Below are positions 1 through 9,148 of a stretch of DNA of 64,000 nt, in pieces; position 1 is the first letter of the stretch, and each line of letters opens with the position of its first letter. Both the position numbers and the translations under genes were made by a program. Location: contig SVHS01000002.1 of assembly GCA_015055745.1 (NCBI GenBank), forward strand, positions 124,001-188,000, in the 5' to 3' direction. The DNA is from Clostridiales bacterium (GTDB lineage: Bacteria > Bacillota > Clostridia > Christensenellales > UBA1242). The notes beneath the pieces were generated by a model, which saw nothing but the letters and a program-made list of their open reading frames with translations, was not told where the DNA came from and searched no databases.

Positions 1-541
1 TGCCACCTAATATATTGAGTGCATTTTCAGCTTCTTCAAACTCTTCCGCTAGATTACTTCCCTTGTATGCGATGACTATGCCGCCTACTTTGACTAAAGG
101 TAATAAGTATTCGAGCAAAGTGTTTAGCTTAGCTACAGCACGTGCTACAGCGACGTCAAAATTTTCTCTACCCACTTTTGCAAATTCTTCGGCTCGTGCA
201 TGTACATTTTGAGTCTTGATTGATAATTTGTCAGTGATATAATTTAAGAAAGTGACACGCTTTTGCAATGAATCCACCATAGTCAGATTTATATCTGGAC
301 GTACTATTTTGATAGGTAAGCTAGGAAATCCTGCCCCTGCTCCCACATCTACGATACTTGCTCCATGTGGTATAGCGTCTATAGGTAAAATACTATCTAA
401 AAAGTGCTTTGTGTAAACCTCATTTCTCTCAGTGATAGCTGTAAGGTTTACTTTTTGATTATAAGAAACAAGTTCTTCGAAATATATCTCGAACTTTTCC
501 CTATGCTTTGTTATTAAATTTTGCAAATATGTGATATCCAT
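1..541 (-). CDS. rsmG: 16S rRNA (guanine-N7) methyltransferase RsmG, 3' end outside window
   Basis: RsmG (GidB) methylates G527 of 16S rRNA with S-adenosylmethionine. The reverse strand reads about 180 codons from an ATG at 541, and the reading frame leaves the window at base 1, so the C-terminus is missing. The N-terminal part has the family's NLTAIT segment and the SAM-binding VDVGAGAGFPSLP loop, followed by KRVTFLNYI, all typical of RsmG. It lies 6 bp downstream of mnmG in the same orientation, the usual mnmE-mnmG-rsmG order near Firmicutes origins. Recognition is confident; only the end is unseen. Confidence 0.95.
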   Translation of the reverse strand, partial: MDITYLQNLITKHREKFEIYFEELVSYNQKVNLTAITERNEVYTKHFLDSILPIDAIPHGASIVDVGAGAGFPSLPIKIVRPDINLTMVDSLQKRVTFLNYITDKLSIKTQNVHARAEEFAKVGRENFDVAVARAVAKLNTLLEYLLPLVKVGGIVIAYKGSNLAEEFEEAENALNILGG

Positions 542-547
542 ATTATT

Positions 548-2416
548 TTAAATAAATCCTTTCATCTTTAGATAGACTAGTAGCACATTGATGTCGCTAG
601 GACTGACGCCGTCGATGCGTTTAGCTTGACCGAGTGTAGCTGGCTTGAATTTATTTAGCTTTTGTCTTGCTTCTAGTCTTAGCCCGGCCATTTCTGAGTA
701 GTCAATGTTTGGTAGAGGTATATTTTCAGTCTTTTTAGCCTTTTCTATTTGCTCAAATTCTTTTTTGATATAACCTTCATATTTAATTTCGGTATTGACA
801 TATTCTAGCAAACTATCTGTCACTCCGTCAAACAAATTGAAATACTCTTTGATATCAAAAATCGTGATATTATTCCTTTTGATACATTCTCTAAGGGTTA
901 GCCCTGATTTTGGTAAAGATTCATTTTTGGCAGTGAATAGAGGTGTAAGAGAAGAAGGATTTTTCATGGTGTCCAATACTAAGTGTATTTCTTTTATGGT
1001 CTTTAGTTTTTTCTTAAATATTTTATATCGTTTGTCATCTACCAGACCGATATCTCTACCAAGCTGAGTGAGGCGTATATCGCAGTTGTCTTGTCTCAGG
1101 ATAAGACGATACTCTGCTCTACTAGTCATCATGCGGTAAGGTTCGATTATGTCTTTAGTAGTAAGGTCGTCTATCAATACACCTATATATGCTTGGTCTC
1201 GGCCAAGTATAAATGGTGGAAGATGATCGATATATCTCTCAGCATTAATACCTGCCATGATACCCTGTGCGGCAGCTTCTTCGTAGCCGCTAGTGCCATT
1301 GATTTGTCCAGCAAAGAAAAGACCGTCGATTTTTTTACTTTCAAGGTTGTTTTTTAGTTCAGTAGCATTGATACAGTCATACTCAATAGCGTATGCAAAT
1401 CGCATAATCTTCACATTTTCAAAGCCTGGTATTAAGCGATACATTTTACGTTGCACATCGCTTGGCATACTACTAGAGATACCCTGCACATATACTTCAT
1501 CAGTGTCAGCACTTTCTGGCTCTAAGAATAACTGATGACGCTCTTTATCGCTAAAGCGCATAATTTTATCTTCGATACTAGGACAATATCTTGGACCAAT
1601 TCCGTTGATTTTACCAGAATAAAGAGGTGCTCTGTCTATATTTTCTCTGATACAATCATGCATTTCTGTAGATGTATATCCTAGATAACAAACTCGTTTG
1701 TTTTTGACAGATTTTTTTAGATGAGAAAAACTTTCGTTCAAGTCATCGCCTGGCTGTTCTTCAAATTTTGTATAGTCGATAGACTTGCCGTCCACACGAG
1801 CTGGAGTGCCTGTCTTGAATCTTCTAATCTCTATACCCAAATCCATTAAAGATTTTGTGAGCATAGTGCTAGGTTCGTAGCCATTAGGACCTGTATTTTT
1901 AGTGAAATCTCCTATGATGATTTTGCTATTTAGATATACTCCGGTAGCCACTACCACAGCACTGCAAGAGAAGATTTCTCCCATGCTAGTCTTGACACCT
2001 ATTACTTTATTATTTTCTACTAAAATCTCAGAAACTTCACATTGTAGAATGTCTAGATTTTCTTGCTTTTCGATAGTGCGTTTCATCTCGGTATGGTAAG
2101 TCACTTTGTCTACTTGAGCGCGCAATGATTGCACAGCTGGACCTTTACCACTATTCAACATTCTTAATTGAAGTATAGCTTTGTCTGCATTGACGCCCAT
2201 TTCTCCTCCTAGAGCGTCCACTTCTCCTGCCAGCTGACCTTTAGCTGTGCCACCAATGCTAGGATTACACGCTAAAAAAGCTATACTATCTAGATTAAGT
2301 GTGGTAAGTAGTGTCTTTTTGCCAAGACGTGAAAGAGCAAGACATGCTTCACTACCTGCGTGTCCACTACCTATCACTATAGCATCGTAATTATTAATCA
2401 TATTTTCAGTTATCAT
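548..2416 (-). CDS. mnmG: tRNA uridine-5-carboxymethylaminomethyl modification enzyme MnmG (GidA)
   Basis: MnmG is the FAD-dependent partner of MnmE; together they build the carboxymethylaminomethyl group at U34 of certain tRNAs. The 622 residues match the usual family length. The N-terminus has the FAD-binding GSGHAGSEA loop (about residue 17), followed by CNPSIGG and KGPAVQSLRAQ, and the C-terminal half has GQINGTSGYEEAAAQG and SRAEYRL. An in-frame ATG five codons in (MINNYD) fits family alignments equally well, and neither start has a well-spaced Shine-Dalgarno sequence. It is separated from mnmE by a foreign-looking gene on the opposite strand. Confidence 0.96.
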   Translation of the reverse strand: MITENMINNYDAIVIGSGHAGSEACLALSRLGKKTLLTTLNLDSIAFLACNPSIGGTAKGQLAGEVDALGGEMGVNADKAILQLRMLNSGKGPAVQSLRAQVDKVTYHTEMKRTIEKQENLDILQCEVSEILVENNKVIGVKTSMGEIFSCSAVVVATGVYLNSKIIIGDFTKNTGPNGYEPSTMLTKSLMDLGIEIRRFKTGTPARVDGKSIDYTKFEEQPGDDLNESFSHLKKSVKNKRVCYLGYTSTEMHDCIRENIDRAPLYSGKINGIGPRYCPSIEDKIMRFSDKERHQLFLEPESADTDEVYVQGISSSMPSDVQRKMYRLIPGFENVKIMRFAYAIEYDCINATELKNNLESKKIDGLFFAGQINGTSGYEEAAAQGIMAGINAERYIDHLPPFILGRDQAYIGVLIDDLTTKDIIEPYRMMTSRAEYRLILRQDNCDIRLTQLGRDIGLVDDKRYKIFKKKLKTIKEIHLVLDTMKNPSSLTPLFTAKNESLPKSGLTLRECIKRNNITIFDIKEYFNLFDGVTDSLLEYVNTEIKYEGYIKKEFEQIEKAKKTENIPLPNIDYSEMAGLRLEARQKLNKFKPATLGQAKRIDGVSPSDINVLLVYLKMKGFI

Positions 2417-2501
2417 AATATAAGCGTAAATTTTCCTTTACATTATATCATAAATTATAAAAAATACAACAAGTTTGAGTAAAATCTATGACAATTTGAT
2501 A

Positions 2502-2530
2502 TTGACTCTTTTTTGGTAATATGTTATGAT
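2502..2530 (+). promoter_or_regulatory. Promoter of the 2537 gene, predicted leaderless
   Basis: A -35 box TTGACT (2502-2507), a 17-bp spacer and a -10 box TATGAT (2525-2530) are followed only six bases later by the start codon at 2537. Transcription starting about 7 bp after the -10 box would begin at or within a base of the ATG, so the mRNA would have no leader and no Shine-Dalgarno sequence. Confidence 0.7.
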
Positions 2531-2536
2531 TAAAAC

Positions 2537-3757
2537 ATGAATAATATCGAATCAAAAAGTAGACAAAATTTACTATATAGACTAGCTTATATTAAGATAA
2601 TCAAAAATACTATAGAAAACTATGTTGCAAGTGGTACAAAATCTCTTATAGAAAGTTTTAAAGATGTTTTCATTGAGAAAAGTCAAAATCTTAGTGATGA
2701 GCAGATAAAAAAACACCTTGAGAAAGGACTTAAGATAACCCTAAATAGTTTATTGTTGGAGATTATCACTTTACAGAAAGAAGCTTTGACAAAGTCGGCT
2801 TTTGATGAAAAGATGAATGAAGATCACAAAATCATATCAAAGTTGCGAGAAAAATTTTTACTAAAAAAATACAATATTAACAATAATGAATTTTACAAAT
2901 ACATAAGGGATTCTTTTGCGCACAATAGTATTGAAAATCCTAATTTTATTATTTTGGATAATGGTAATTTTTTAGTAAAATTGAGAAAGAATAAAGATTC
3001 AAGCGTTGTAGATCTTGAAATGTCAGCTCAAGATTTGTTTGAATTGTTGTTGGTGTATAATTCAAACATATCAAACTTAGACCAACAAGTCGGATTTTAT
3101 CAAAAAGATTTGAAGAAAGCATTGGTGGACAAATCTTTAACTGTTGAAAATATAGATAATTTTATACAAATTAGGGAGCATGATAATCAAATAAAATTAG
3201 ACGAATACCAAAAAAAGTCCTTGGTAAATTATTTTAATTCTTGTTATGATTACGCATTAGATGCTCTTGGTTTAGATATTTCAAGCTGGAGTATTTCTTC
3301 ATACAGGACACCATTTAAAAATAACCATGTAAACATAATAAAGGATAAAATCAAAACTTTTACATATTTAGTATATTTGATAAAAAATATAGAAGTCAAA
3401 AGTTTTGATTTTGAAGTAATGTTTGTGAAAAATTTGATAAGCAATCCTATAAACGAATGGATTATTTTAGATTATTATTCAGATATTGTTATGCCTATAA
3501 ATACAAACTATTTATACTCTTTGTTGGCAAATTGTTCTCCCCAAGAAATACAATCAATGAGTGGCGATAAATATTTAGATAAAACCACAAATTTAAGAAA
3601 TGCCATTATCCATGGTAGATATTTTTACAATTATGATCAAAACGATGGTATTGAAATATATGATGGCAGAAAAGAGTTAAATCATATTATGACGTTAAGT
3701 GTAAAAGATATGGAAAACTTTATAAACAACATAAAAGAAGAAAATTTCGAATTGTAA
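2537..3757 (+). CDS. Unknown 406-residue protein with two HEPN-type RxxxxH motifs
   Basis: I do not recognise a named family. The protein is highly charged, mostly helical in character, and has no signal peptide or membrane segment. Two motifs of the form R-x4-H are visible: RDSFAH at residues 124-129 and RNAIIH at 354-359, the second followed by GR. This spacing matches the catalytic motif of HEPN ribonucleases and related HEPN proteins. The gene stands alone on the plus strand between the leftward mnmG and mnmE, ends one base from the mnmE stop codon, and has a consensus promoter placed for a leaderless transcript. A toxin or defence role is an inference from the motif only; a non-catalytic HEPN-like domain is equally possible. 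Confidence 0.6.
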   Translation: MNNIESKSRQNLLYRLAYIKIIKNTIENYVASGTKSLIESFKDVFIEKSQNLSDEQIKKHLEKGLKITLNSLLLEIITLQKEALTKSAFDEKMNEDHKIISKLREKFLLKKYNINNNEFYKYIRDSFAHNSIENPNFIILDNGNFLVKLRKNKDSSVVDLEMSAQDLFELLLVYNSNISNLDQQVGFYQKDLKKALVDKSLTVENIDNFIQIREHDNQIKLDEYQKKSLVNYFNSCYDYALDALGLDISSWSISSYRTPFKNNHVNIIKDKIKTFTYLVYLIKNIEVKSFDFEVMFVKNLISNPINEWIILDYYSDIVMPINTNYLYSLLANCSPQEIQSMSGDKYLDKTTNLRNAIIHGRYFYNYDQNDGIEIYDGRKELNHIMTLSVKDMENFINNIKEENFEL

Positions 3758-5053
3758 TTATTTGCCTAAGCAAAATTTACTAAAGATTTTGTCTATGATG
3801 GCTTCGTCGCTGGTGATGCCACTGATTTCTCCTAAAATACTCCATGCTGATTTCAATTCGCTAGACACGATATCCATAGTAGTACTATCAAAAATATCTA
3901 AAATATTTTTCAATGCAGAACTTGCAAATTTTACACAATCTATATGGCGAGTGTTTGTGAGATAGAGTTTGTCAGACTGGATACCTTCTTTTACTGTTTG
4001 ATTAAAAATCTCTTCTTTCAAAGCATCTATATTTTCATTATTGATGGCGCTTATGAAGAAATAATCTTGATTTGACTTACTTGTCAACAAATCACTTTTA
4101 TTAAAAACATTTATATAAGGTTTGTCTGTTTCCACATTGCAAGTAGTATCAGGAGTAGATACGCGCAAAACGATGTCTACATTTTCCAAAGTAGAGAGAG
4201 CTCTATCGATACCTATCTTTTCCACTATATCATCACTATCATGTATACCTGCAGTATCAAAAAGGCGGAAGATAATACCTTTGTATTCATATTCTGCTTC
4301 CACGATATCTCTAGTAGTGCCAGCTATATCTGTGACTATAGCTTTGTTTGACTTTGTGAGAGCATTTAATAAGCTTGATTTACCCACATTCGGAGCTCCT
4401 ACAATAGCCACCTTTACACCATTTTTGATAATCAATCCATTTTGACTATCAGAAATTAGTCCATCTAGTGAAGAGATGAGATCTTTTAGTTTTTCTTTTA
4501 TGTCGCTACTCTCGTCAGAGGTATATTCGTATTCAGGATAGTCCAATTTTGCTTCTATCTCAGCCAACATATCGGTGAGATTGTTTTGGTACTGCTGTAT
4601 CTTTTCTTTAAGCTTACCTTGCATTAGTGTGCTACCGACTTTTGCTTGAGCATCACTTTCTGCATTTATAAGATCCATAATACCTTCAGCTTGATCGATG
4701 GACATTTTTCCATTAATAAATGCTCGCTTACTAAACTCTCCTGCTGTCGCCATATTACAACCCAAGGAAATACATTCTTTGATGATTTGTTGAGCAAGAA
4801 AATATCCACCGTGTGACTGAATTTCTGCCACGTCTTCACCAGTGAAACTATTTGGTGAAGCAAAATATACGACTAGACACTTGTCGACTAGATTGCTAGT
4901 ATACACATTTTTTAAATACATTTTTCGAGGCTCAAAATCCAGATCCTCACGAATAATTTTTTGTAAAATGCTTTTTGCATTGTCACCACTTATTCTTATT
5001 ACTGCCACCCCACTATTTCCAGCAGGAGTAGCTAATGCTACTATTGTTTCCAT
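3758..5053 (-). CDS. mnmE: tRNA modification GTPase MnmE (TrmE)
   Basis: MnmE is a dimeric GTPase that works with MnmG on U34 of tRNA. The 431-residue product has the N-terminal tetrahydrofolate-binding domain (METIVALATP, then SFTGEDVAEIQSHGG), a helical domain, an inserted G domain with GAPNVGKSSLLNAL, DIAGTTRD, DTAG and NKSD, and the C-terminal CLGK that carries the essential cysteine (CIGK in many homologues). I chose the ATG at 5053 because it gives the conserved METIVALATP start; an upstream ATG at 5071 would only add six unrelated residues. It lies downstream of a tRNA-Arg gene that has its own terminator. Confidence 0.96.
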   Translation of the reverse strand: METIVALATPAGNSGVAVIRISGDNAKSILQKIIREDLDFEPRKMYLKNVYTSNLVDKCLVVYFASPNSFTGEDVAEIQSHGGYFLAQQIIKECISLGCNMATAGEFSKRAFINGKMSIDQAEGIMDLINAESDAQAKVGSTLMQGKLKEKIQQYQNNLTDMLAEIEAKLDYPEYEYTSDESSDIKEKLKDLISSLDGLISDSQNGLIIKNGVKVAIVGAPNVGKSSLLNALTKSNKAIVTDIAGTTRDIVEAEYEYKGIIFRLFDTAGIHDSDDIVEKIGIDRALSTLENVDIVLRVSTPDTTCNVETDKPYINVFNKSDLLTSKSNQDYFFISAINNENIDALKEEIFNQTVKEGIQSDKLYLTNTRHIDCVKFASSALKNILDIFDSTTMDIVSSELKSAWSILGEISGITSDEAIIDKIFSKFCLGK

Positions 5054-5132
5054 ATGGAAATTATAACACAAAATAGTTTGATATGCTAGACTAAAAACAA
5101 AAATTTTTAATATTTTGTTAGAAATATTAAAA

Positions 5133-5164
5133 AAACAAAAAAAAGGAGTCTTTTAAACTCCTTT
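5133..5164 (-). terminator. Terminator of tRNA-Arg(ACG)
   Basis: Read on the minus strand, AAAGGAGT and ACTCCTTT form an 8-bp hairpin with a 7-nt loop, followed by a run of T. The hairpin begins at the very 3' end of the tRNA and separates it from mnmE. Confidence 0.8.
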
Positions 5165-5240
5165 GGCGCGTCCTAAGGGATTCGAACCCCTGACCTTTGG
5201 TTCCGTAGACCAACGCTCTATCCAGCTGAGCTAAGAACGC
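5164..5240 (-). tRNA. tRNA-Arg (anticodon ACG)
   Basis: The minus strand gives a cloverleaf with acceptor stem GCGTTCT/AGGACGC, a D-arm with GCTCAGCTGG, an anticodon stem TTGGT/ACCAA with loop CTACGGA (anticodon ACG), and a T-arm containing GTTCGAATC. The 3' CCA is encoded. ACG is the usual bacterial Arg anticodon edited to ICG. Confidence 0.97.
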
Positions 5241-5702
5241 ATATGTTTCATGCTCAGGTATTATAGCACATTATTTTACTTTTTGCAACACTTTATATAA
5301 AATTTAATTATAAAAACATACAGCAAAATGTTATATTATTTATTTTTTTTGTTAAACTTTCCATCTTTCCTAACTTTTGAAAAGCTTTAGCGCAAACTTT
5401 GAAACAAATAGCGCAAAATACAATATCAAATATCAAATGATTAAGTATACTATTATAAATGTAAGAAAATCTTTGTATTGATAGGTTAGTGTTTCTTGTA
5501 TAAAATTTTTAAAAATAGGACTATAAACATTTATTTTGTTACAAATATACAAAAATCAGCAAAATTTTATCAAAATTCATACTTTTTACAAAATTTTATC
5601 ACATTTGTTTGCAAATTTTACAAAAATACATTAATATAATATCATATATGATCGGCTAACAAATACTTAGCTAAAATATATAATTTAAATACGGGAGAAT
5701 AT
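5241..5702. other. AT-rich intergenic region before parA
   Basis: No gene is visible in these 460 bases. The stretch is very AT-rich and contains a 13-bp direct repeat (CAAAATTTTATCA at 5560-5572 and 5589-5601). A possible parA promoter is TTTACA (5617-5622), 17 bp, TATCAT (5640-5645). I found no good DnaA box here, so I do not call it the origin, although its position between divergent gene blocks would suit one. Confidence 0.5.
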
Positions 5703-6464
5703 ATGGGAAAAATTATAGCTGTAACAAACCAAAAAGGTGGCGTAGGCAAGACTACCAGCTGTGTCAATTTAGCGTCTTATGTAGCAGACGCTGGTCATAA
5801 AGTGCTACTAATAGATATGGACCCTCAAGGAAATGCGTGTTCTAGTGTGGGTGTTGAGGTTGAAAAAGATCAAAACTCTATTTATGAAGTTTTATTGGGA
5901 GAAGTAAAGATAAAAGAAGCTATCTACCCTTCAGTCTTGAAAGGATTAGATTGCATACCATCCACTGTGGACTTGTCTGGAGCTGAGGTAGATCTTGTAT
6001 ATATGGATAATCGAGAAAAAATACTAAAAGAAGCGCTTAACGAAATAAAAGACGCATACGATTATATATTTATTGACTGCCCTCCATCTTTAGGCTTGCT
6101 AACTGTAAACGCTTTGACTGCTACAAATACTATTATTATACCTATACAATGTGAGTATTTTGCTTTAGTAGGTCTAGGACAATTAATGAATACTGTAAGA
6201 CTAATCAAAAAACACTTAAATCCAGAAATTGAAATCGAAGGTGTATTACTAACAATGAAAGACAATCGTAGTAATCTTGTGGCTCAAGTAAGTGAGGAGA
6301 TTAAAAAATATTTTGGTACCAAGGTCTACAATACATACATTCCTAGAAATGTTAGATTGGCCGAAAGTCCTAGCCATGGAAAACCCATTGTTATGTATGA
6401 CAATAAAAGCAAAGGAGCTTTAGCTTACAAATCTTTAGCAGACGAATTCTTAAAAAAGCAATAA
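5703..6464 (+). CDS. parA: Chromosome-partitioning ATPase ParA/Soj
   Basis: ParA is a Walker-type ATPase that binds DNA non-specifically in its ATP form and acts with ParB-parS in origin segregation. The 253 residues have the deviant Walker A KGGVGKTTS (residues 11-19), switch I MDPQGNACS, the Walker B region YIFIDCPPSLG and the later PRNVRLAESPSHGKP segment, all diagnostic of Soj. An RBS-like GGGAG precedes the ATG. It is followed by a parS-like site and then parB, separated by an unusually long 555-bp gap. Confidence 0.96.
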   Translation: MGKIIAVTNQKGGVGKTTSCVNLASYVADAGHKVLLIDMDPQGNACSSVGVEVEKDQNSIYEVLLGEVKIKEAIYPSVLKGLDCIPSTVDLSGAEVDLVYMDNREKILKEALNEIKDAYDYIFIDCPPSLGLLTVNALTATNTIIIPIQCEYFALVGLGQLMNTVRLIKKHLNPEIEIEGVLLTMKDNRSNLVAQVSEEIKKYFGTKVYNTYIPRNVRLAESPSHGKPIVMYDNKSKGALAYKSLADEFLKKQ

Positions 6465-6496
6465 TATCACCATTAAATGTAAAACAAAGTTAAAAA

Positions 6497-6512
6497 TGTT
6501 CCTCGTGGAACA
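6497..6512 (+). promoter_or_regulatory. parS-like site 1 (also a possible parA terminator)
   Basis: TGTTCCTCGTGGAACA differs at one core base from the Firmicutes ParB-binding palindrome TGTTCCACGTGGAACA. It lies 32 bp after the parA stop. Because it is flanked by A-tract and T-tract (AAAAA before, TTTTTTT after), the transcript can form a hairpin followed by U residues, so the same site may also terminate parA. Confidence 0.8.
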
Positions 6513-6867
6513 TTTTTTTGTTAACATATTATGAATGAGTATAATTTTTAAAAAATTTAATAATTTACCCGTTTTTTAATTTTTTTATACAAATTGCTAA
6601 CGTTTTCTATTTCAATAAGAGAAACTACCATTCTTTAATCTTGTTTGTTATAAAACATGTATTAAACATACATGTTTTTTTGTTTAATTTAATAAGAATA
6701 CAATATTATCAATAAACCAATCAAAAAAACGACAATTAGATTTGTAAAAGTTAAATTGCTAATATATAAATCGTTATTATTGGTATTTCAACAAAAATTT
6801 GTAAAAATAGAGATTTTAAACAAAAAATACGACATTTTTGTTTATTTTTTAGTGTTTATTGAAAAAA
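6513..6867. other. AT-rich spacer between the two parS-like sites
   Basis: These 355 bases hold no gene I can support. They are extremely AT-rich. A short inverted pair, AAACATGT near 6654 and ACATGTTT near 6669, is the only structure I noticed. Confidence 0.5.
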
Positions 6868-6883
6868 TGTTCCACGAGGAACA
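6868..6883 (-). promoter_or_regulatory. parS-like site 2, inverted copy of site 1
   Basis: TGTTCCACGAGGAACA is the exact reverse complement of the site at 6497-6512, with matching A/T flanks. It lies about 135 bp before parB. Two inverted ParB sites between parA and parB would nucleate the ParB complex here and may also autoregulate the genes. Confidence 0.8.
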
Positions 6884-6952
6884 TTTATATTTATCAATAT
6901 ATCTTTAAGAGAGTGTCTAACAAATGTAATTAAATATTTTTGTCTAAATTTA

Positions 6953-6981
6953 TTGACACGCCTATAAAAAATTGATATAAT
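6953..6981 (+). promoter_or_regulatory. parB promoter
   Basis: Consensus -35 TTGACA (6953-6958), 17-bp spacer and -10 TATAAT (6976-6981) precede parB, whose ATG at 7020 has a strong AAGGAGG Shine-Dalgarno sequence. parB therefore has its own promoter, separate from parA. Confidence 0.85.
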
Positions 6982-7019
6982 AGTGGTATATATGTTCTAT
7001 ATAGGACAAGGAGGAATGT

Positions 7020-7904
7020 ATGAGACCAGGATTGGGAAGAGGATTGGATAGTCTTTTAAAAGTCTATGACGAAGAGGTAAAAGAAGAAAAACAGGAAAAA
7101 TCTGTTACTCAGTACGAAATGAGAAGAGGCGATATCGAAAAAATTGATATTAATAAGATATATACTAATCCAAATCAGCCAAGAAAAAACTTTGACAAAG
7201 AAAGTCTCAATGAATTGGCAGAAAGTATTAGAATACATGGATTGATACAGCCTATTATAGTAAATCAAATGGAAGATGGCTATATGATTATAGCTGGTGA
7301 AAGAAGATATAGAGCTAGTAAAATCTGTGGAATAAAGGAAATTGATGCTGTAGTTAAGAATTATACTAGTAAGCAAGTAGCCGAAATTGCCATTATTGAA
7401 AATTTGCAAAGAGAAGACTTGAATCCTGTGGAAATAGCTAAAGGAATCAAACAATTAATGGAAGAATATGGGTTAACGCAAGAAAAAGTGGCTGAGCGTC
7501 TCGGAAAATCGCGCTCGGCGGTTGCAAACTCTTTGAGAATATTGTCATTGTACCCTGAAGTTATCGAATTGGTAGAAAAAGGTAAGGTGTCATTTGGTCA
7601 TGCAAAAATCCTTGCTTCTATAGATGATTATGCTACTCAATTAATTTTGGCTAAGAAAATAGCTAAGGATAAATTGACAGTAAGAGACCTTGAGAAAGAG
7701 GTTGATGCCTTGCTGGGTAATAAAAAGAAAAAGAAATTACCAAAACTTCCTAGTGATGAATTGCAAGATTTTGTAAGTGAGCTTCAAAGGAAACTAGGTA
7801 CAAAAGTGTCTTTAATTGGCAATGATAATAAGGGTAGGATTTACATAGATTACTATTCACAAGATGACTTAGATAGGCTTTATGATATTATCTTGCGTAG
7901 TTAA
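7020..7904 (+). CDS. parB: Chromosome-partitioning protein ParB/Spo0J
   Basis: ParB is a CTP-dependent clamp that loads at parS. The 294-residue protein begins with the Spo0J signature GLGRGLDSLL, has the NPNQPR segment, the ParB/Srx nucleotide-binding motifs GERRYRA and ENLQREDLNP (about residues 94-129), a helix-turn-helix TQEKVAERLGKSRSAVANSLR (about 155-175) and a C-terminal dimerisation domain. It is preceded by its own promoter and the parS-like site 2. Confidence 0.96.
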   Translation: MRPGLGRGLDSLLKVYDEEVKEEKQEKSVTQYEMRRGDIEKIDINKIYTNPNQPRKNFDKESLNELAESIRIHGLIQPIIVNQMEDGYMIIAGERRYRASKICGIKEIDAVVKNYTSKQVAEIAIIENLQREDLNPVEIAKGIKQLMEEYGLTQEKVAERLGKSRSAVANSLRILSLYPEVIELVEKGKVSFGHAKILASIDDYATQLILAKKIAKDKLTVRDLEKEVDALLGNKKKKKLPKLPSDELQDFVSELQRKLGTKVSLIGNDNKGRIYIDYYSQDDLDRLYDIILRS

Positions 7905-7914
7905 AAAATTATAA

Positions 7915-7954
7915 AAAAGCGCATTCCTTTAATTGGTCGCGCTTTGTTTTTTTT
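7915..7954 (+). terminator. Terminator after parB
   Basis: AAAGCGC (7916-7922) pairs with GCGCTTT (7939-7945) across a 16-nt loop, followed by GTTTTTTTT. The A-run on the left would also serve the leftward gene on the opposite strand. Confidence 0.75.
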
Positions 7955-7969
7955 GTAATGTATTTGTTT

Positions 7970-8950
7970 TTAGAATAATTTATCTGTTTTAAAAGTAGTG
8001 TTTTCTAGAAGTTTTCTAAATTCTTGAAGTACAGTTTCTTCTATTTCGTGGATTGATTTATTTGATAAAAAGGCTGCAGCTCCAGAGTGTCCTCCTCCGC
8101 CGTTAAGTTTGGCAAACTGAGATATATCGTATCCTGGTTTTGATCGCATGCTTACATAATAAGTATTGTCTCTAGGATAAATAAAACATACTAAGAGACT
8201 TGGGTTAATTGTGGATAGATTATTGATAATACCACTAAAATCATTTGCTACTGCTTTATAATTATAAGCTTGTTCTTTTGTAATGTGTGATAATAGTATT
8301 CTTCCATGATCCATTGAGATAAGATTTTGTATGGCTAATGAAAGCAAATTCATACTTTTCTGAGAATTTTTTGCTAAAAATCGCCTATAAATTTTATTAT
8401 TATCAATATTTTCTATTATTTCGCTACAAATCTTAAAGGTCCTTTTACCAAAGTTCCCTACAGTAAAATTGTTTGTATCTGTAATAATTCCAGCATACAG
8501 TTTGCCTTGATTTTCTTTTGATATCGGATAGTCAAATGTTTCTAATATTGAATATATGATTTCACATGTGGAACTCACGTTTTCGACGATATTAATTTCT
8601 CCGTCTAGATTGTTGGTTTGATGGTGATCTATGACTATTTTGAGTTTAGCTTTTTCATACAATGAGGCATATTTACCTATTCTGTCTAGATTTGGGCTGT
8701 CAATCATGATAGCTGTGTGATAATTTCTCATGGCTTTATTAATTTTGACTTTTCCTAATATCTCAAGACTTTCATCGTTAAGCTCCTCACATTCTGCAAA
8801 GATATCCACGACTTTGATGCCTAAATGCTTCATCAAAAACTCTCGAAAAACTACCATGCTAGACAAGGCGTCGGCATCTGGCTCAATATGGGATATAAGA
8901 CAAACAGAGCTACTATTTGATAAAATATTTAAATATTTATATTTTTTCAT
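7970..8950 (-). CDS. nrnA: DHH-family phosphoesterase, NrnA-like (oligoribonuclease / pAp phosphatase)
   Basis: The 326-residue protein has the DHH-DHHA1 architecture of NrnA, which degrades short oligonucleotides and dephosphorylates 3'-phosphoadenosine 5'-phosphate. Visible motifs are the first metal site HIEPDADALSS (residues 21-31; most homologues have DGDA), a middle MIDSP, the DHH motif VIDHHQTNN, and the DHHA1 glycine-rich GGGGHSGAAAF near residue 285. A perfect TATAAT ends six bases before the ATG and no Shine-Dalgarno sequence is present, so the mRNA may be leaderless. Confidence 0.85.
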   Translation of the reverse strand: MKKYKYLNILSNSSSVCLISHIEPDADALSSMVVFREFLMKHLGIKVVDIFAECEELNDESLEILGKVKINKAMRNYHTAIMIDSPNLDRIGKYASLYEKAKLKIVIDHHQTNNLDGEINIVENVSSTCEIIYSILETFDYPISKENQGKLYAGIITDTNNFTVGNFGKRTFKICSEIIENIDNNKIYRRFLAKNSQKSMNLLSLAIQNLISMDHGRILLSHITKEQAYNYKAVANDFSGIINNLSTINPSLLVCFIYPRDNTYYVSMRSKPGYDISQFAKLNGGGGHSGAAAFLSNKSIHEIEETVLQEFRKLLENTTFKTDKLF

Positions 8951-9148
8951 ATTTTTATTATAGCATAAAAAAATTATAAATCATAGAAAAATTTAAATTA
9001 TTTCAAAAAATATTTAAAAAATTAAATAAATTTATTAAAAAATGCGTCAAAATACTATAAAATAGATTTTTTTTAATTTTTATAAATTAATAAAAAAAAT
9101 AAATTGCAATTTTATAAATAAATGATATAATGTTTTTAAGGTGATAAT

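Noticed and set aside
5241..5702. Chromosomal origin in the gap before parA
   Set aside because: AT-rich with a 13-bp direct repeat, but no convincing DnaA box, unlike the 10.1-kb cluster.
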